From JACJYM01 sp965230495 (GTDB lineage Bacteria; Bacteroidota; Bacteroidia; Chitinophagales; Saprospiraceae), in the NCBI GenBank assembly GCA_965230495.1, contig OZ246004.1:3348001-3412000 (forward strand): a DNA stretch of 64,000 bases, given 5' to 3'. Of the stretch, positions 18,001 through 26,636 are shown piece after piece. Position 1 is the stretch's first letter. Each line of letters begins with the position of its first letter. Position numbers and translations under genes: made by a program. The notes below the pieces were generated by a model, which saw nothing but the letters and a program-made list of their open reading frames with translations, was not told the origin of the DNA and made no database searches.

Positions 18001-21000
18001 AGCTTCATGTAATTTTGAAGTAGAAATAGTAGATATACAAGAACCAGAGGCTCTGTGCAAAAACACATCTATTCAAATACACCCTTCCGGTTTGGACGAT
18101 TATATTTTACTGCCGGACTCTATTAATAATGGAAGTTATGACAATTGTGAGATAATCAATTATAGTATATCTCCTGATACTTTTAAGTGTGAAAATGTTG
18201 GTGAGCAAATTACAGTTTTTCTAACTGTAGAAGATGCCAATAGTAATACAGCGACCTGTGAGAGTTTAGTTCGGGTGGACCAATATCAATTGGAACCATC
18301 CTATATAGCGGGTATTTGTCCGGGAGATAGTCTACAATTGTTTGCGAACATTCCCGAATCTCAGGGAAATCCATCATATAATATTGAATGGTTTATGAAT
18401 GGAGTGCTTTTTAGTAATGAAGAAAACCCGGTTATTCCTGACTTTTCTGGGGGTTCAGGAATTAATTTCAGTATAATCGTTACAGGATTTAATATGTGTA
18501 GGGCGGAGGGAAGTGTCATCGTTACTCACCAACCATTGGATGCACCTGAATTGACTATTGAAAAGGCAAGTGGATGTATAGGAGAGGATATTTTATTACA
18601 ATCTACTGCATATACAGGGGATATAATGTACAGATGGTTTGAAGGAATGTTTCCCAATGGGGTACTCATTGATTCTACCTTGGTTCCATCTTTAACTATA
18701 AGTCCTTCTAGCGAAGGAACAACTTTCTATTATGTTGTTGCTCAAAATGATATATGTGATTCTGAGCCTTCTAATGTAAGATCATTTACCGCTTTTGAAA
18801 AACCTCAGGTATCTGTGGATAATCCTTTTGTTACAGTTTGTGAAGGTGGAGAAATAATTCTTTCTACTTCAGTAACTGGAGCTAATTATCAATACGAGTG
18901 GATAGGCCCCGGTTTTTCTTCTGATATGCAATTACCTCCTCCTATAATGGATGTTAATGAAAATAATGCAGGTAATTACAATCTTGTTATCAACGTGGGG
19001 CTTTGTCTTTCAGATACTGCAACATCTATCGTAAATGTTGAACCAAGACCTGAAACACCTGTGCTTTCAGGTGAAGAAATATATTGTGAAGGAAATAATT
19101 TATCACTATCTGTTCCCAATGTTCCTAATGCGGACACATACGAATGGTATCTAGATGGTGTTAGCTTTAAAGTAACCAATACAAACGTCCTTAATCAAAT
19201 AGCTAATCAGGGTTTGAGTGGAGATTGGACAGTAATAGCAAAGGTTGGAGATTGTGAGTCACTTGTATCTGAGGTAAAACAGGTTGTTGTAGAGGATAGA
19301 ATTGAAGTCGGTGCGAGCAATACAGGTCCTGTTTGTATTGGCGATAGTATTGAACTCAAAGCTACTTTTATTCCTAATGCCAGTTATATATGGGAAGGCC
19401 CGAATATAAGTGATGTAGTGGGACAAGAGATCAAAGTGTTAGCGGAAGCAGGAGATTATACGGTTACTGTAAGTACTGTGTCTGGCTGCGACAATATAGG
19501 AACGACGACAGTAGAAGTTAACAGTCCTCCTCAAGTGACTGCTCTTAGCAATAATTCATTGGATTGCATGGACGGAATGACAGATATTACGTTTGAGCCA
19601 ACAATTTTTCCCATGTCCAATAATTATACCTATGAATGGATAGGCCCTAATTTTAGCAGTGATCAGGCAATGGCAACTATTGTCGATGCAACCGAGGATA
19701 ATAATGGAAAATACACATTGATAGTCTATAACAATGGATGTCCTTCGGATTCAATATCCAATTTTATTGATATTCAAACATTCCCTGAGGCTCCTTCTAT
19801 TATTGGTAATACTTCAATATGTATAGGAGATTCGCTTATTTTAACAACAGCGATTAATGCAGATGACGTAACTTATTTTTGGAATACACCAAAAGGACTT
19901 TTGGAAACGACCGAAGATAGTTTAATAATTGAAGTATCTGAACTGTCAGATGCAGGAGTTTATGAGTTGATTATTGAAGAAGGTAGTTGTCCATCACAGG
20001 ATACCTCATCAATAGAAATAGATATAAAATCGTTACCAGATATACCCACTATAGTAGGAGAAACAGATCTTTGCTACGGCAGTGATGAAGTCCTTAAGAT
20101 TACGGACTTACAGGATGGTGATGTATTGCTTTGGGATACTCCTCAAGGGGAAACAATTGCGGATTCCTTACTGTTGGAAGGAGTAGATGAAACGGTGGAA
20201 GGAGAATACACAGTAACCTTAACAAGGGATGGTTGTAGATCAGAAAAGAGTGTCCCTTTTTCTATTTTGGTAAGAGAAGAAATAATTACTCCTGTTTTTG
20301 AGGAAGATGAGGTATTTGTTTGTTTGGGAGAAGAAGATAATGTCATTATATGTCTTGACAACCAAAGTTTGACATCGGGAGCTCAATATGTACTGTTTGC
20401 GGATAATGGTGATTTTGTCGATCTAACCATTTCTAATTGTTTTGAAATTTCTGATGGATCAATACTTTCTGAGGGGATCAATATTTTTAGAGCATTGACA
20501 AAAATAGATGGATGTGAGTCGGACTTGTCCAGTAGTGTGATCGTAAATATTCAAAGTGCTCCGACCTTACTGGCAATGGCCGAATCTGAGAGTGATATCG
20601 TTTGTCAAAATGATGATTTGGTCCTGCTTAATGCAAATGAAGGCCCTCCTAATACAGATATTGAGTGGAAGTCATTGACTCCCGGACTTCAGTTTTCTAA
20701 TCCTAATATTCAGAATACTTCAGTTACTAACTTTAATGTTGGAGAAAATGTTATTGTTCTTAACTATAGCAAGGATGGATGCATTGATTTTTCAAGTGAT
20801 ACTTTAAGAATACTACTTGAAGAGACTCCGGATGTAAATGATGATTCTTACTCATTATCATATGGACAAAGTGTTACTCTAAACGTAGAAGATAATGATG
20901 CTGCCTTACCTTTGGATTACAGTATCAATTTCGATTTTGACGATGAGGACGGGAAACTGCTTATTAATGAAAGTGAAACTATTTTCGTCCCTGATTTAAA

Positions 21001-21370
21001 GATTACTGGAGATATATTTTTGGAGTATGAAATATGTGCTGTGGAGTGTCCAGATCTTTGTGATGAAGGCAACATTACTATTAATGTTTCGTACGAAGAC
21101 GCCTGTATTGTACCAAGTATAATAACACCAAACAGAGATGGTATCAATGATTATTTTGTAATTCCATGCTTGAATTCTGGATTTTTTCCTGACAATGAGG
21201 TAAAAATATTTAATCAATGGGGGGATGAGGTATTCAGTGCTTCTCCTTATGAAAATGATTGGGAAGGTACTTATGCCGGAGATGAATTACCGGTGGGCAC
21301 CTATTATTATATCGTCGATGTAGGAAATGAAAGAGAAATTATGACTGGATTTGTAGTAATTAAAAGATGA
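15080..21370 (+). CDS. Giant secreted adhesin with HYR-like and Ig/PKD-like repeats and CHU_C (type B T9SS) C-terminus
   Basis: A 2,096-residue exported protein, likely surface-attached or released by the type IX secretion system. A signal peptide covers about residues 1-18. From about 22 to 1,065 there is a series of HYR-like modules of roughly 100 residues marked by DNTPP-type starts, paired cysteines and DNC/DDCGN motifs. Two of these modules carry matching long inserts (FTILDED at about 600 and 841). From about 1,070 to 1,900 there are Ig/PKD-like modules of about 85-90 residues with CxG and EW(I/Y/F) patterns. The last ~90 residues (IITPNRDGINDYF, FNQWGDEVF, PVGTYYYIVD, GFVVIKR) are the gliding-motility-associated C-terminal domain. 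It overlaps the porP/sprF-like gene by four bases. Confidence 0.95.
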   Translation: MRYLIVSICVLLFFRIGAQDMEPPVITVQPQDESLTCETDDLILLLSDWYNNAGGMMATDNSGMVSFSSDVSLSEAIQVFQDSQDTLCGLTKSITLVFIASDPSGNETVSEEATFMTFDNTPPQIFSTAPPVEANCFPGIQDSLVSWIENFGYATILDNCSFGITGDIFLWSITGVPGGNTGVFGVGPYPEVPDSTCNWELNFTFRVLDDCGNQRSTNASFTIIDTLAPQFLTEPKDTTISCDMLFPADTLMIVDNCDSGAFVEFMETDTQGADSTLCEYYNYEIERRWVAFDACDNTDTVVQTIFVRDNTPPIFSLPDTIEIDCQQLEPFDPDVFFTSYQDNCSETMISFTDNVDANTCGSMIERRYRISDVCENDFVVNQIVIVEDLSGPTFDIEPQSLEITCDSGLDFRANYSNWVNGLDAITVSDSCSEAKKFVAISGSYTLGDTSTYSGTFPFLFPDYECSIDSGFLLNHEVDVVAYDDCGNHTVRNLHFGIIDTIPPQINCPSPQTFDAMDNCEFEVTLPEISVNDNCSESASPIVRTQQLIVESDIPGDNELPVNTMIFKIGPFFADGINANGDVELTIELNNLDADDATEFFTILDEDNNQIGVTPNTSIQCGDTSLVITTISNTQINDWIQDGFIDFIFQPNIPMDFGSLAINDVCSGSSIRCSISFDAEISNIVEGHVIFDGDTLDYIDAINQTFTLGIGEHSFMYQFSDCALNLSTCEYLVTVNDLQPPIINCPDSFRDTLSIDSCYFNLAMLSGAEVSDNCGLSKTYSEIQPVSISDKLLTFEFVDSLGSFVAQNKIIEFTGVFPIHKSLGEPNLKITLTGDLNSSGEVFTILDEDGLVLGTSVVAADSCSLTSNEINIPIESFNEWVADGVLQLVLQAPRSNSVEGGGINPCLDLNMDGVDGFSAIDVELSYNDAQIFFSTTGAIDIDLTPIDQVTDSLKVRLPVGTMQISYFVTDLAQNEASCNFEVEIVDIQEPEALCKNTSIQIHPSGLDDYILLPDSINNGSYDNCEIINYSISPDTFKCENVGEQITVFLTVEDANSNTATCESLVRVDQYQLEPSYIAGICPGDSLQLFANIPESQGNPSYNIEWFMNGVLFSNEENPVIPDFSGGSGINFSIIVTGFNMCRAEGSVIVTHQPLDAPELTIEKASGCIGEDILLQSTAYTGDIMYRWFEGMFPNGVLIDSTLVPSLTISPSSEGTTFYYVVAQNDICDSEPSNVRSFTAFEKPQVSVDNPFVTVCEGGEIILSTSVTGANYQYEWIGPGFSSDMQLPPPIMDVNENNAGNYNLVINVGLCLSDTATSIVNVEPRPETPVLSGEEIYCEGNNLSLSVPNVPNADTYEWYLDGVSFKVTNTNVLNQIANQGLSGDWTVIAKVGDCESLVSEVKQVVVEDRIEVGASNTGPVCIGDSIELKATFIPNASYIWEGPNISDVVGQEIKVLAEAGDYTVTVSTVSGCDNIGTTTVEVNSPPQVTALSNNSLDCMDGMTDITFEPTIFPMSNNYTYEWIGPNFSSDQAMATIVDATEDNNGKYTLIVYNNGCPSDSISNFIDIQTFPEAPSIIGNTSICIGDSLILTTAINADDVTYFWNTPKGLLETTEDSLIIEVSELSDAGVYELIIEEGSCPSQDTSSIEIDIKSLPDIPTIVGETDLCYGSDEVLKITDLQDGDVLLWDTPQGETIADSLLLEGVDETVEGEYTVTLTRDGCRSEKSVPFSILVREEIITPVFEEDEVFVCLGEEDNVIICLDNQSLTSGAQYVLFADNGDFVDLTISNCFEISDGSILSEGINIFRALTKIDGCESDLSSSVIVNIQSAPTLLAMAESESDIVCQNDDLVLLNANEGPPNTDIEWKSLTPGLQFSNPNIQNTSVTNFNVGENVIVLNYSKDGCIDFSSDTLRILLEETPDVNDDSYSLSYGQSVTLNVEDNDAALPLDYSINFDFDDEDGKLLINESETIFVPDLKITGDIFLEYEICAVECPDLCDEGNITINVSYEDACIVPSIITPNRDGINDYFVIPCLNSGFFPDNEVKIFNQWGDEVFSASPYENDWEGTYAGDELPVGTYYYIVDVGNEREIMTGFVVIKR

Positions 21371-22323
21371 TTAGGTTCAAAAGACATATTGGCTTTCTGT
21401 TCTTTTTTATGACGATTGCTTCCATCTATGGGCAACAGCAACAACAGTACACACAGTATGTCCACAATAAATTGTATCTGAACCCCGGATTCGCAGGTGA
21501 TCAGGATTATACATCACTTTCTCTAATATACAGAGACCAGTGGAATGGACTAACTGGGGCACCGCAGTCACAAGTTTTTTCGGCTAACTTCAAAGGTTTT
21601 GATAAACTGGGGTTGGGGTTTGTATTGGATAGACAGACTATTGGGATACAATCTGCATTTAATTTTAGTGGCATGTATGCCTATAAGTTAATTATTAATG
21701 ATTTAACAATTAGTACTGGAATCAACGCCTCGTTTCGAAGGTATTCTGAGGATTATACTAAATCATCCCTTATTGCAATAGAGGGTTTGACCAATGATCC
21801 CTCCATTCCAGAAGGTAAAATTGATAAGAACATAATAAATGCCGGGGTAGGTGTTTATATTAAAGCAAACAACTTTTACTTCGGAGCTTCATCGCCTAGA
21901 TTAATAAAATCGAATCTCGATACGGATAATAATACCATTATTTCTGAAGAGGTAAGACACTTTTATATTATGGGAGGGGCTAGTTTTTATATCAATAAAG
22001 ATTTAACAATATCACCTCATTCGTTAATCAAATTGGCCAAAAATAGTCCTTTTGACATTGATTTTATGATGAGTGCTACATGGGAAGAAAAATACACCTT
22101 AGGACTTAACTATAGATACGGTGGTAATGCGGGAGGAATAGGAGAGAGTATAGATTTGATATTTAATTTTCAATTGAACGAAAACCTTATGTTTGGATTG
22201 GCCCAGGACTTTACTTTATCTGATATAAGTAGTTATGAGAATGGAAGTTTGGAGGCGTTGGTGAGGTATGATTTTGTAAAGAAAAAGCCAAAAACAATAA
22301 TGGTTAACCCAAGATTTTTTTAG
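21367..22323 (+). CDS. PorP/SprF-family type IX secretion outer membrane protein
   Basis: Predicted outer-membrane beta-barrel of the PorP/SprF family, which in known cases attaches or helps secrete a CHU_C-type partner. The signal peptide ends near residue 22 (IYGQ). The family start is clear: QYVHNKLYLNPGFAGD, then YRDQWNGLTGAPQSQ (about 57-71). The mature barrel ends in VRYDFVKKK before a short tail, and 318 residues is typical. Its ATG overlaps the adhesin stop codon (ATGA), so the two are translationally coupled. This makes the adhesin the most likely client. Confidence 0.95.
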   Translation: MIRFKRHIGFLFFFMTIASIYGQQQQQYTQYVHNKLYLNPGFAGDQDYTSLSLIYRDQWNGLTGAPQSQVFSANFKGFDKLGLGFVLDRQTIGIQSAFNFSGMYAYKLIINDLTISTGINASFRRYSEDYTKSSLIAIEGLTNDPSIPEGKIDKNIINAGVGVYIKANNFYFGASSPRLIKSNLDTDNNTIISEEVRHFYIMGGASFYINKDLTISPHSLIKLAKNSPFDIDFMMSATWEEKYTLGLNYRYGGNAGGIGESIDLIFNFQLNENLMFGLAQDFTLSDISSYENGSLEALVRYDFVKKKPKTIMVNPRFF

Positions 22324-22324
22324 T

Positions 22325-24001
22325 ATGAATAAGTATTTGATTTTGGTGTGCATGTTCTTGAATTCATTCTTGGTTGCTCAAACGCAAAAGGTATTAAACA
22401 TTCCTGTTATTGAAAATGCGAGGATATTCAACGAACAAACGATCAACACGGATAAGATGGAAATGTCTCCCGCTTACATTCAAAAGGAGATAGCTTTTAT
22501 TACCTCTAATACCGAAGCTGAAAAGGACGAATTGATCAATCAGAATTATTTTGATATCGCTTACGGGATTGTAGATTCCACAGGATTTATAGCGGATATG
22601 GCTTACTTTACTGATGACATTAATTCAAAATTACATGAAGGAGCATTGGTGTTTGATAAAAATGAAGATATTCTATATTTCACCAGAATAGTGGTCAAAG
22701 AGTCAAAGGGAAAAAATCAGGATACTGCAAAAATGCAGATTTATGCGGCCACAATAGACGAGGTATACCCTTTATCATTTAATACTTTTAAGCATAATTA
22801 TTGTCACCCGGCGATGAACGAAGGAGGTGATGAAATGATCATAAGCACTAATATTTCTAGCGAGAGCATAGGTAAGTATGATTTTTTTAGTTGCTCTAAA
22901 ATAGGAAGTAATTTCAGTCAGCTTTCTAATTTGGGAGATTCCATTAATACTGAATTTAATGAGCTGTACCCTGTCTTCTCTGGCGATGATGTTGTTTTTT
23001 TTGCTTCTGATCGATCTGGAGGTTATGGAGGCCTGGACATTTATTGTGCGTTTCGAAGAGAAGGGATTTGGCAAAAACCTGTATTACTGCCCGAACCGAT
23101 TAATAGTATTGCCGACGACTATAGCCTAACCATTAATCAAGAAGGTAGCGAAGGATATTTCAGTTCCAATAGAGCGGGAGGTAAGGGGCTGGACGATATT
23201 TACAAAGTGATATTTTCTGAGTCCATATTTAAGGAAGAAAAAGTGATAAACTTGCATGCCGTTTCAATAAATGTAATTGAAAAACTCACTTTTGAGAGTA
23301 TTGAGAATGCCGAGTTAACCTTGCTTAAGGTCATACCTGATAAGAATAATTTCAACTTGGGAGACTACGATATTGATTTGGTTCCAGCTGAAAAGCAAGG
23401 TGATCTTATTATGAAATTATCACCAAAGACAGAAAAAGTGGAAACGTATGTTTCTGATGCTGAGGGAAATATTGAATTAAAAGTGGAAAAGGGGGGGACG
23501 TACATTTTTTCATTTAGAAAGGAAGGTTTTGAGAGTCAAGATATTTATTTTGATGATAAGGTTTCCCTTGACTTAACGATAGCTTTAGAGCCTAAAGACA
23601 GGAAAATTATTAAGGAACCTGAGATATTTATTCCTACTGCAAAAGGAGAGACAGTTGTCTTTAACAATATCTACTATGAATACAATAGTGCAGAAATAAA
23701 AGGCGGTGCAACCAAAGAATTAGATGCATTAGTACTAGCCATGAAGCAAAATCCTGAGATGAAGATCTTGTTGGCGTCACATACGGATGCAAGAGGGAAA
23801 GCTGCTTATAATTTGTCTCTTTCGGAAAAGAGGGCACTATCTGCTAAGAAGTATCTGACTCAAAGAGGAATTGGTAATCACCGGATTTCAACAATCGGTT
23901 ATGGAGAATCCAGAATACGTAATCATTGTCAGAATAATATAACCTGTACAGAGGCAGAACATAAATATAACCGAAGAACAGAAGTAACAATAGTTGATTA
24001 G
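22325..24001 (+). CDS. OmpA-family protein with PD40/WD40-like repeats
   Basis: Envelope protein that probably ties the adhesin/PorP pair to peptidoglycan. The signal peptide ends near residue 19 (LVAQ). A beta-propeller-like region with PD40-type motifs follows (FASDRSGGYGGLDIYCA near 226-242 and YFSSNRAGGKGLDDIYK near 278-294). A carboxypeptidase-regulatory-like beta domain comes at about 310-420. The OmpA domain is at about 445-556, with SHTDARGKAAYN and RRTEVTI at its conserved positions. It begins one base after the porP stop. CHU_C adhesin, PorP/SprF and PD40-OmpA in this order is a recurring Bacteroidota module. Confidence 0.93.
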   Translation: MNKYLILVCMFLNSFLVAQTQKVLNIPVIENARIFNEQTINTDKMEMSPAYIQKEIAFITSNTEAEKDELINQNYFDIAYGIVDSTGFIADMAYFTDDINSKLHEGALVFDKNEDILYFTRIVVKESKGKNQDTAKMQIYAATIDEVYPLSFNTFKHNYCHPAMNEGGDEMIISTNISSESIGKYDFFSCSKIGSNFSQLSNLGDSINTEFNELYPVFSGDDVVFFASDRSGGYGGLDIYCAFRREGIWQKPVLLPEPINSIADDYSLTINQEGSEGYFSSNRAGGKGLDDIYKVIFSESIFKEEKVINLHAVSINVIEKLTFESIENAELTLLKVIPDKNNFNLGDYDIDLVPAEKQGDLIMKLSPKTEKVETYVSDAEGNIELKVEKGGTYIFSFRKEGFESQDIYFDDKVSLDLTIALEPKDRKIIKEPEIFIPTAKGETVVFNNIYYEYNSAEIKGGATKELDALVLAMKQNPEMKILLASHTDARGKAAYNLSLSEKRALSAKKYLTQRGIGNHRISTIGYGESRIRNHCQNNITCTEAEHKYNRRTEVTIVD

Positions 24002-24019
24002 GCAAATGCTAATGACTCT

Positions 24020-24052
24020 ATAGCAGTTACTATTATGTTAAAATAGCAGTTA
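24020..24052 (+). repeat. Two direct copies of ATAGCAGTTA, 23 bp apart
   Basis: Copies lie at 24020-24029 and 24043-24052, just after the OmpA gene and upstream of a -7 box at 24069. A spacing of about two helical turns would suit a dimeric activator site, but two copies could be chance in AT-rich DNA. Confidence 0.3.
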
Positions 24053-24068
24053 TTTGGTATCCAATCTT

Positions 24069-24076
24069 TAAATTTG
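24069..24076 (+). promoter_or_regulatory. -7 box (TAAATTTG) before the thioredoxin pair
   Basis: Exact TAnnTTTG match 120 bases before the ATG at 24196. A TTTG at 24053-24056 is too close to be a standard -33 box. Confidence 0.35.
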
Positions 24077-24195
24077 TAGTTAATTGTTATAACCAATCCT
24101 GTGAAAGAGGTGTTTTTAGTTTTCGAGGACACTGGATATTCTTAATACATATTGAGAACGAATCTGATTTTAGTTAAGAGATTTAAATTATAGAA

Positions 24196-25365
24196 ATGAA
24201 AATTTTATTGCAAATATTATTGGTTACACTAGGCTGCAATATAGGCCTTTCTCAGGGGATAGATTTTTTTGAGGGAACATGGAAGGAGGCCTTGGAGAAA
24301 GCTAAAGAAACGGATAGATTACTATTTGTTGATTCTTATGCTCAATGGTGTGGGCCGTGCAAAAGAATGGCAAAGAAAGTTTTTACACAGAAGAAAGTAG
24401 GTGACTTTTATAATAAAAACTTTGTTAACCTAAAATTGGACATGGAGACTTCTGATGGAAGAACATTTGATAAAATTTATCCTGTATCTGCATATCCCAC
24501 TATGTTTTTTCTAGATGGTGAAGGAAAGGTAATAAAGAAAATAAAAGGAGCTCGACAGGTGGATGGACTTATCTCAGTAGGAGAAGATGCTATTAAAAGT
24601 CATGACAAGTCAGGAACTTATAAAGAAGCCTACGAAGAGGGAGATAGAAGCTTTGAAAATGTAATGCCCTATATTAGGGAGTTGGCCAAGGTAGGAAAGC
24701 CCACGCTAAAAATAGCAAATGATTTTTTACGCGAAAACGACGATTTGACAAAGGAGCAGGAGGTACAAATTCTATATTATGCTAGCAGTGAAGCGGACTC
24801 GAAGCTTTTCGATCGATTAATGGATAATAAAAAAATGGCAATATCACTTTTTGGACAAGAGGCATTTGATGAAAAAGTATTGACAGCATGTAGTGTGACG
24901 GTAGATAAAGCTTTAGAATATGAAGTTTCATCATTATTAGAAGAAGCTATTGAGAAGTCCAAGGAAGTAAATGATGGCAGTGAGCGGTTTAAGTATCAGG
25001 CAAATATGAAGTATTACTCCCAAATGGGAAATAGCGATGAGTATGTAAAGAATGCCAAAAAGTTATTTAAAAAGGTAGGTAAGAAGAACGATGAAGTTAC
25101 CACAGGCTTGATAATGGATTTAACTAAAAACCATAAAAATCACAAGGAATGTGCTTCTTTGGCAGAAGAGTGTGCTGAATACCTTTACAAGAAGGAAGAA
25201 TCAAATGAAAATTTCATGCTATATGTTAGGGTATTGTCGGATATTGGAAAGACCGATAAGGCTATAGAATTACTAGAAGCTAGAATTGCAAGTTTAGATG
25301 AAGGGGCTAAAGAACAACGAACCTTAAACGGACTATTAAAGTACTACAAGTCTCGCAGAGGTTAG
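24196..25365 (+). CDS. Exported thioredoxin-like protein with helical C-terminal region (copy 1)
   Basis: Periplasmic thiol-disulfide protein, 389 residues. The signal peptide ends near residue 20 (GLSQ). The thioredoxin domain (about 24-135) has the active site WCGPC with Cys52 and Cys55, and the cis-Pro region is SAYPTMFFLDGEG. The remaining 250 residues are predicted helical, with repeat-like motifs resembling TPR or Sel1 hairpins, and end in KYYKSRRG. A second gene of the same design follows seven bases later. The substrate is unknown; reduction or isomerisation of disulfides in exported cysteine-rich proteins is possible, and the adhesin upstream is cysteine-rich. That link is inference. 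Confidence 0.85.
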   Translation: MKILLQILLVTLGCNIGLSQGIDFFEGTWKEALEKAKETDRLLFVDSYAQWCGPCKRMAKKVFTQKKVGDFYNKNFVNLKLDMETSDGRTFDKIYPVSAYPTMFFLDGEGKVIKKIKGARQVDGLISVGEDAIKSHDKSGTYKEAYEEGDRSFENVMPYIRELAKVGKPTLKIANDFLRENDDLTKEQEVQILYYASSEADSKLFDRLMDNKKMAISLFGQEAFDEKVLTACSVTVDKALEYEVSSLLEEAIEKSKEVNDGSERFKYQANMKYYSQMGNSDEYVKNAKKLFKKVGKKNDEVTTGLIMDLTKNHKNHKECASLAEECAEYLYKKEESNENFMLYVRVLSDIGKTDKAIELLEARIASLDEGAKEQRTLNGLLKYYKSRRG

Positions 25366-25372
25366 ACTTCGT

Positions 25373-26614
25373 ATGGTAAGGGCAATCGTTACATTTTTAT
25401 CATTGTTTTATATTTCGGGAGCCAGCTCTCAAAACGGTGTAAGATTTGTGGAGAAGAGTCTGGATGAGGCCCTGTCCGAAGCCAAACGAAGCAATAAGAA
25501 TATTTTTATTGACACTTATGCTGACTGGTGTATTCCATGTAAAAGGATGGAACTGCAGTTTTTGGATAAAGAGTTGTCGGATGTTTTAAATCAGCATTAT
25601 ATCAACGTACGTATAAACATGGATTTGTCTATGTATGCATCTGCATATAGAGATAGATTTGATATTGTCTTTCTGCCCACCATGATCATACTTGATCAAG
25701 AAGGAAATGTGAAGTATATTATCGATAAGGAGGTGAAGGCCAAAGATCTGGCAAATACAGCCAGATTGTGTCTAAATCCAAACATTTTTTTTGAATCAGA
25801 ATCTACTAAAATAGTAGATAGCCCTATTTCAACTAATCAAGCAAAACAGAAAAGAACAAGCAATAAACCGGAGGAAAGGATATTGCACCGTTTAGATAAC
25901 GAAAAGGATGATGCAAATCCTGACTATCTTTATAAGGAATCTTACTTTCGACTGCAATTGATGGATGGCAGCTATAAGGAGATAGCTGAGAAATACTTAA
26001 AAACACAGAAGGATTGGAGTTCTGAAAAAAACATGAGATTTATCATGGACTTTTTATTTAAAACAGATTCAGAAATGTTTGAATATTTGGTTGTCCACAG
26101 GAAAGTATTTGAGGATAGGTTTGGAAAAGAGAGAGTTCAAACTAACCTTCAGATCATAATTTATAATCAATTATACAACGGAGTGCCAAGACCTGATTTC
26201 GAAAGGAGTAAGGAGTTATTTTCGCATATTGATGCCATCAATGGTCAAAAAATGGCATTTGAGTATTATCTCAATCGACTCGACAGTGAATGCCATCATG
26301 ATGAGTATGTGACTTTGGCTCAGGAGTATATCGAGAAATTTGACCCTAAGAATATTTATGTAAATTATAATTTATGTAATCTTCAGGAATTTGGAGAGTA
26401 CAATATAAACCCTCAATGGTGCATCAATCTATTAGAAGGAAGCAAGCATAATAAGATTTTGTTTCCGGAATATTATAGACTCTTGTCCGAAATTTGTTTT
26501 CGTAATGGAAACTCTGACAAGGGCAAGATTTATTTGGAAAAGGCCATTGAATTGGCAAAAAGAAAAGGTTTAAATCTCTCACCATATCTGCAATTGAAGC
26601 AGAAGTATTTTTAA
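25373..26614 (+). CDS. Exported thioredoxin-like protein with helical C-terminal region (copy 2)
   Basis: Paralogue of the preceding gene, 413 residues, with the same order of signal peptide (to about 20, ASSQ), thioredoxin domain and long helical tail. The active site is WCIPC (Cys53, Cys56). Replacement of Gly-Pro by Ile-Pro should alter redox potential relative to copy 1. A lysine- and serine-rich linker (about 150-180) separates the domains. The C-terminal region has TPR-like pairs such as GNSDKGKIYLEKAIELA. It begins seven bases after copy 1, so both are probably made together. Divergence of active site and tail suggests distinct clients. Confidence 0.83.
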   Translation: MVRAIVTFLSLFYISGASSQNGVRFVEKSLDEALSEAKRSNKNIFIDTYADWCIPCKRMELQFLDKELSDVLNQHYINVRINMDLSMYASAYRDRFDIVFLPTMIILDQEGNVKYIIDKEVKAKDLANTARLCLNPNIFFESESTKIVDSPISTNQAKQKRTSNKPEERILHRLDNEKDDANPDYLYKESYFRLQLMDGSYKEIAEKYLKTQKDWSSEKNMRFIMDFLFKTDSEMFEYLVVHRKVFEDRFGKERVQTNLQIIIYNQLYNGVPRPDFERSKELFSHIDAINGQKMAFEYYLNRLDSECHHDEYVTLAQEYIEKFDPKNIYVNYNLCNLQEFGEYNINPQWCINLLEGSKHNKILFPEYYRLLSEICFRNGNSDKGKIYLEKAIELAKRKGLNLSPYLQLKQKYF

Positions 26615-26636
26615 ATTGCACCGTAAAGTTTAGCCC

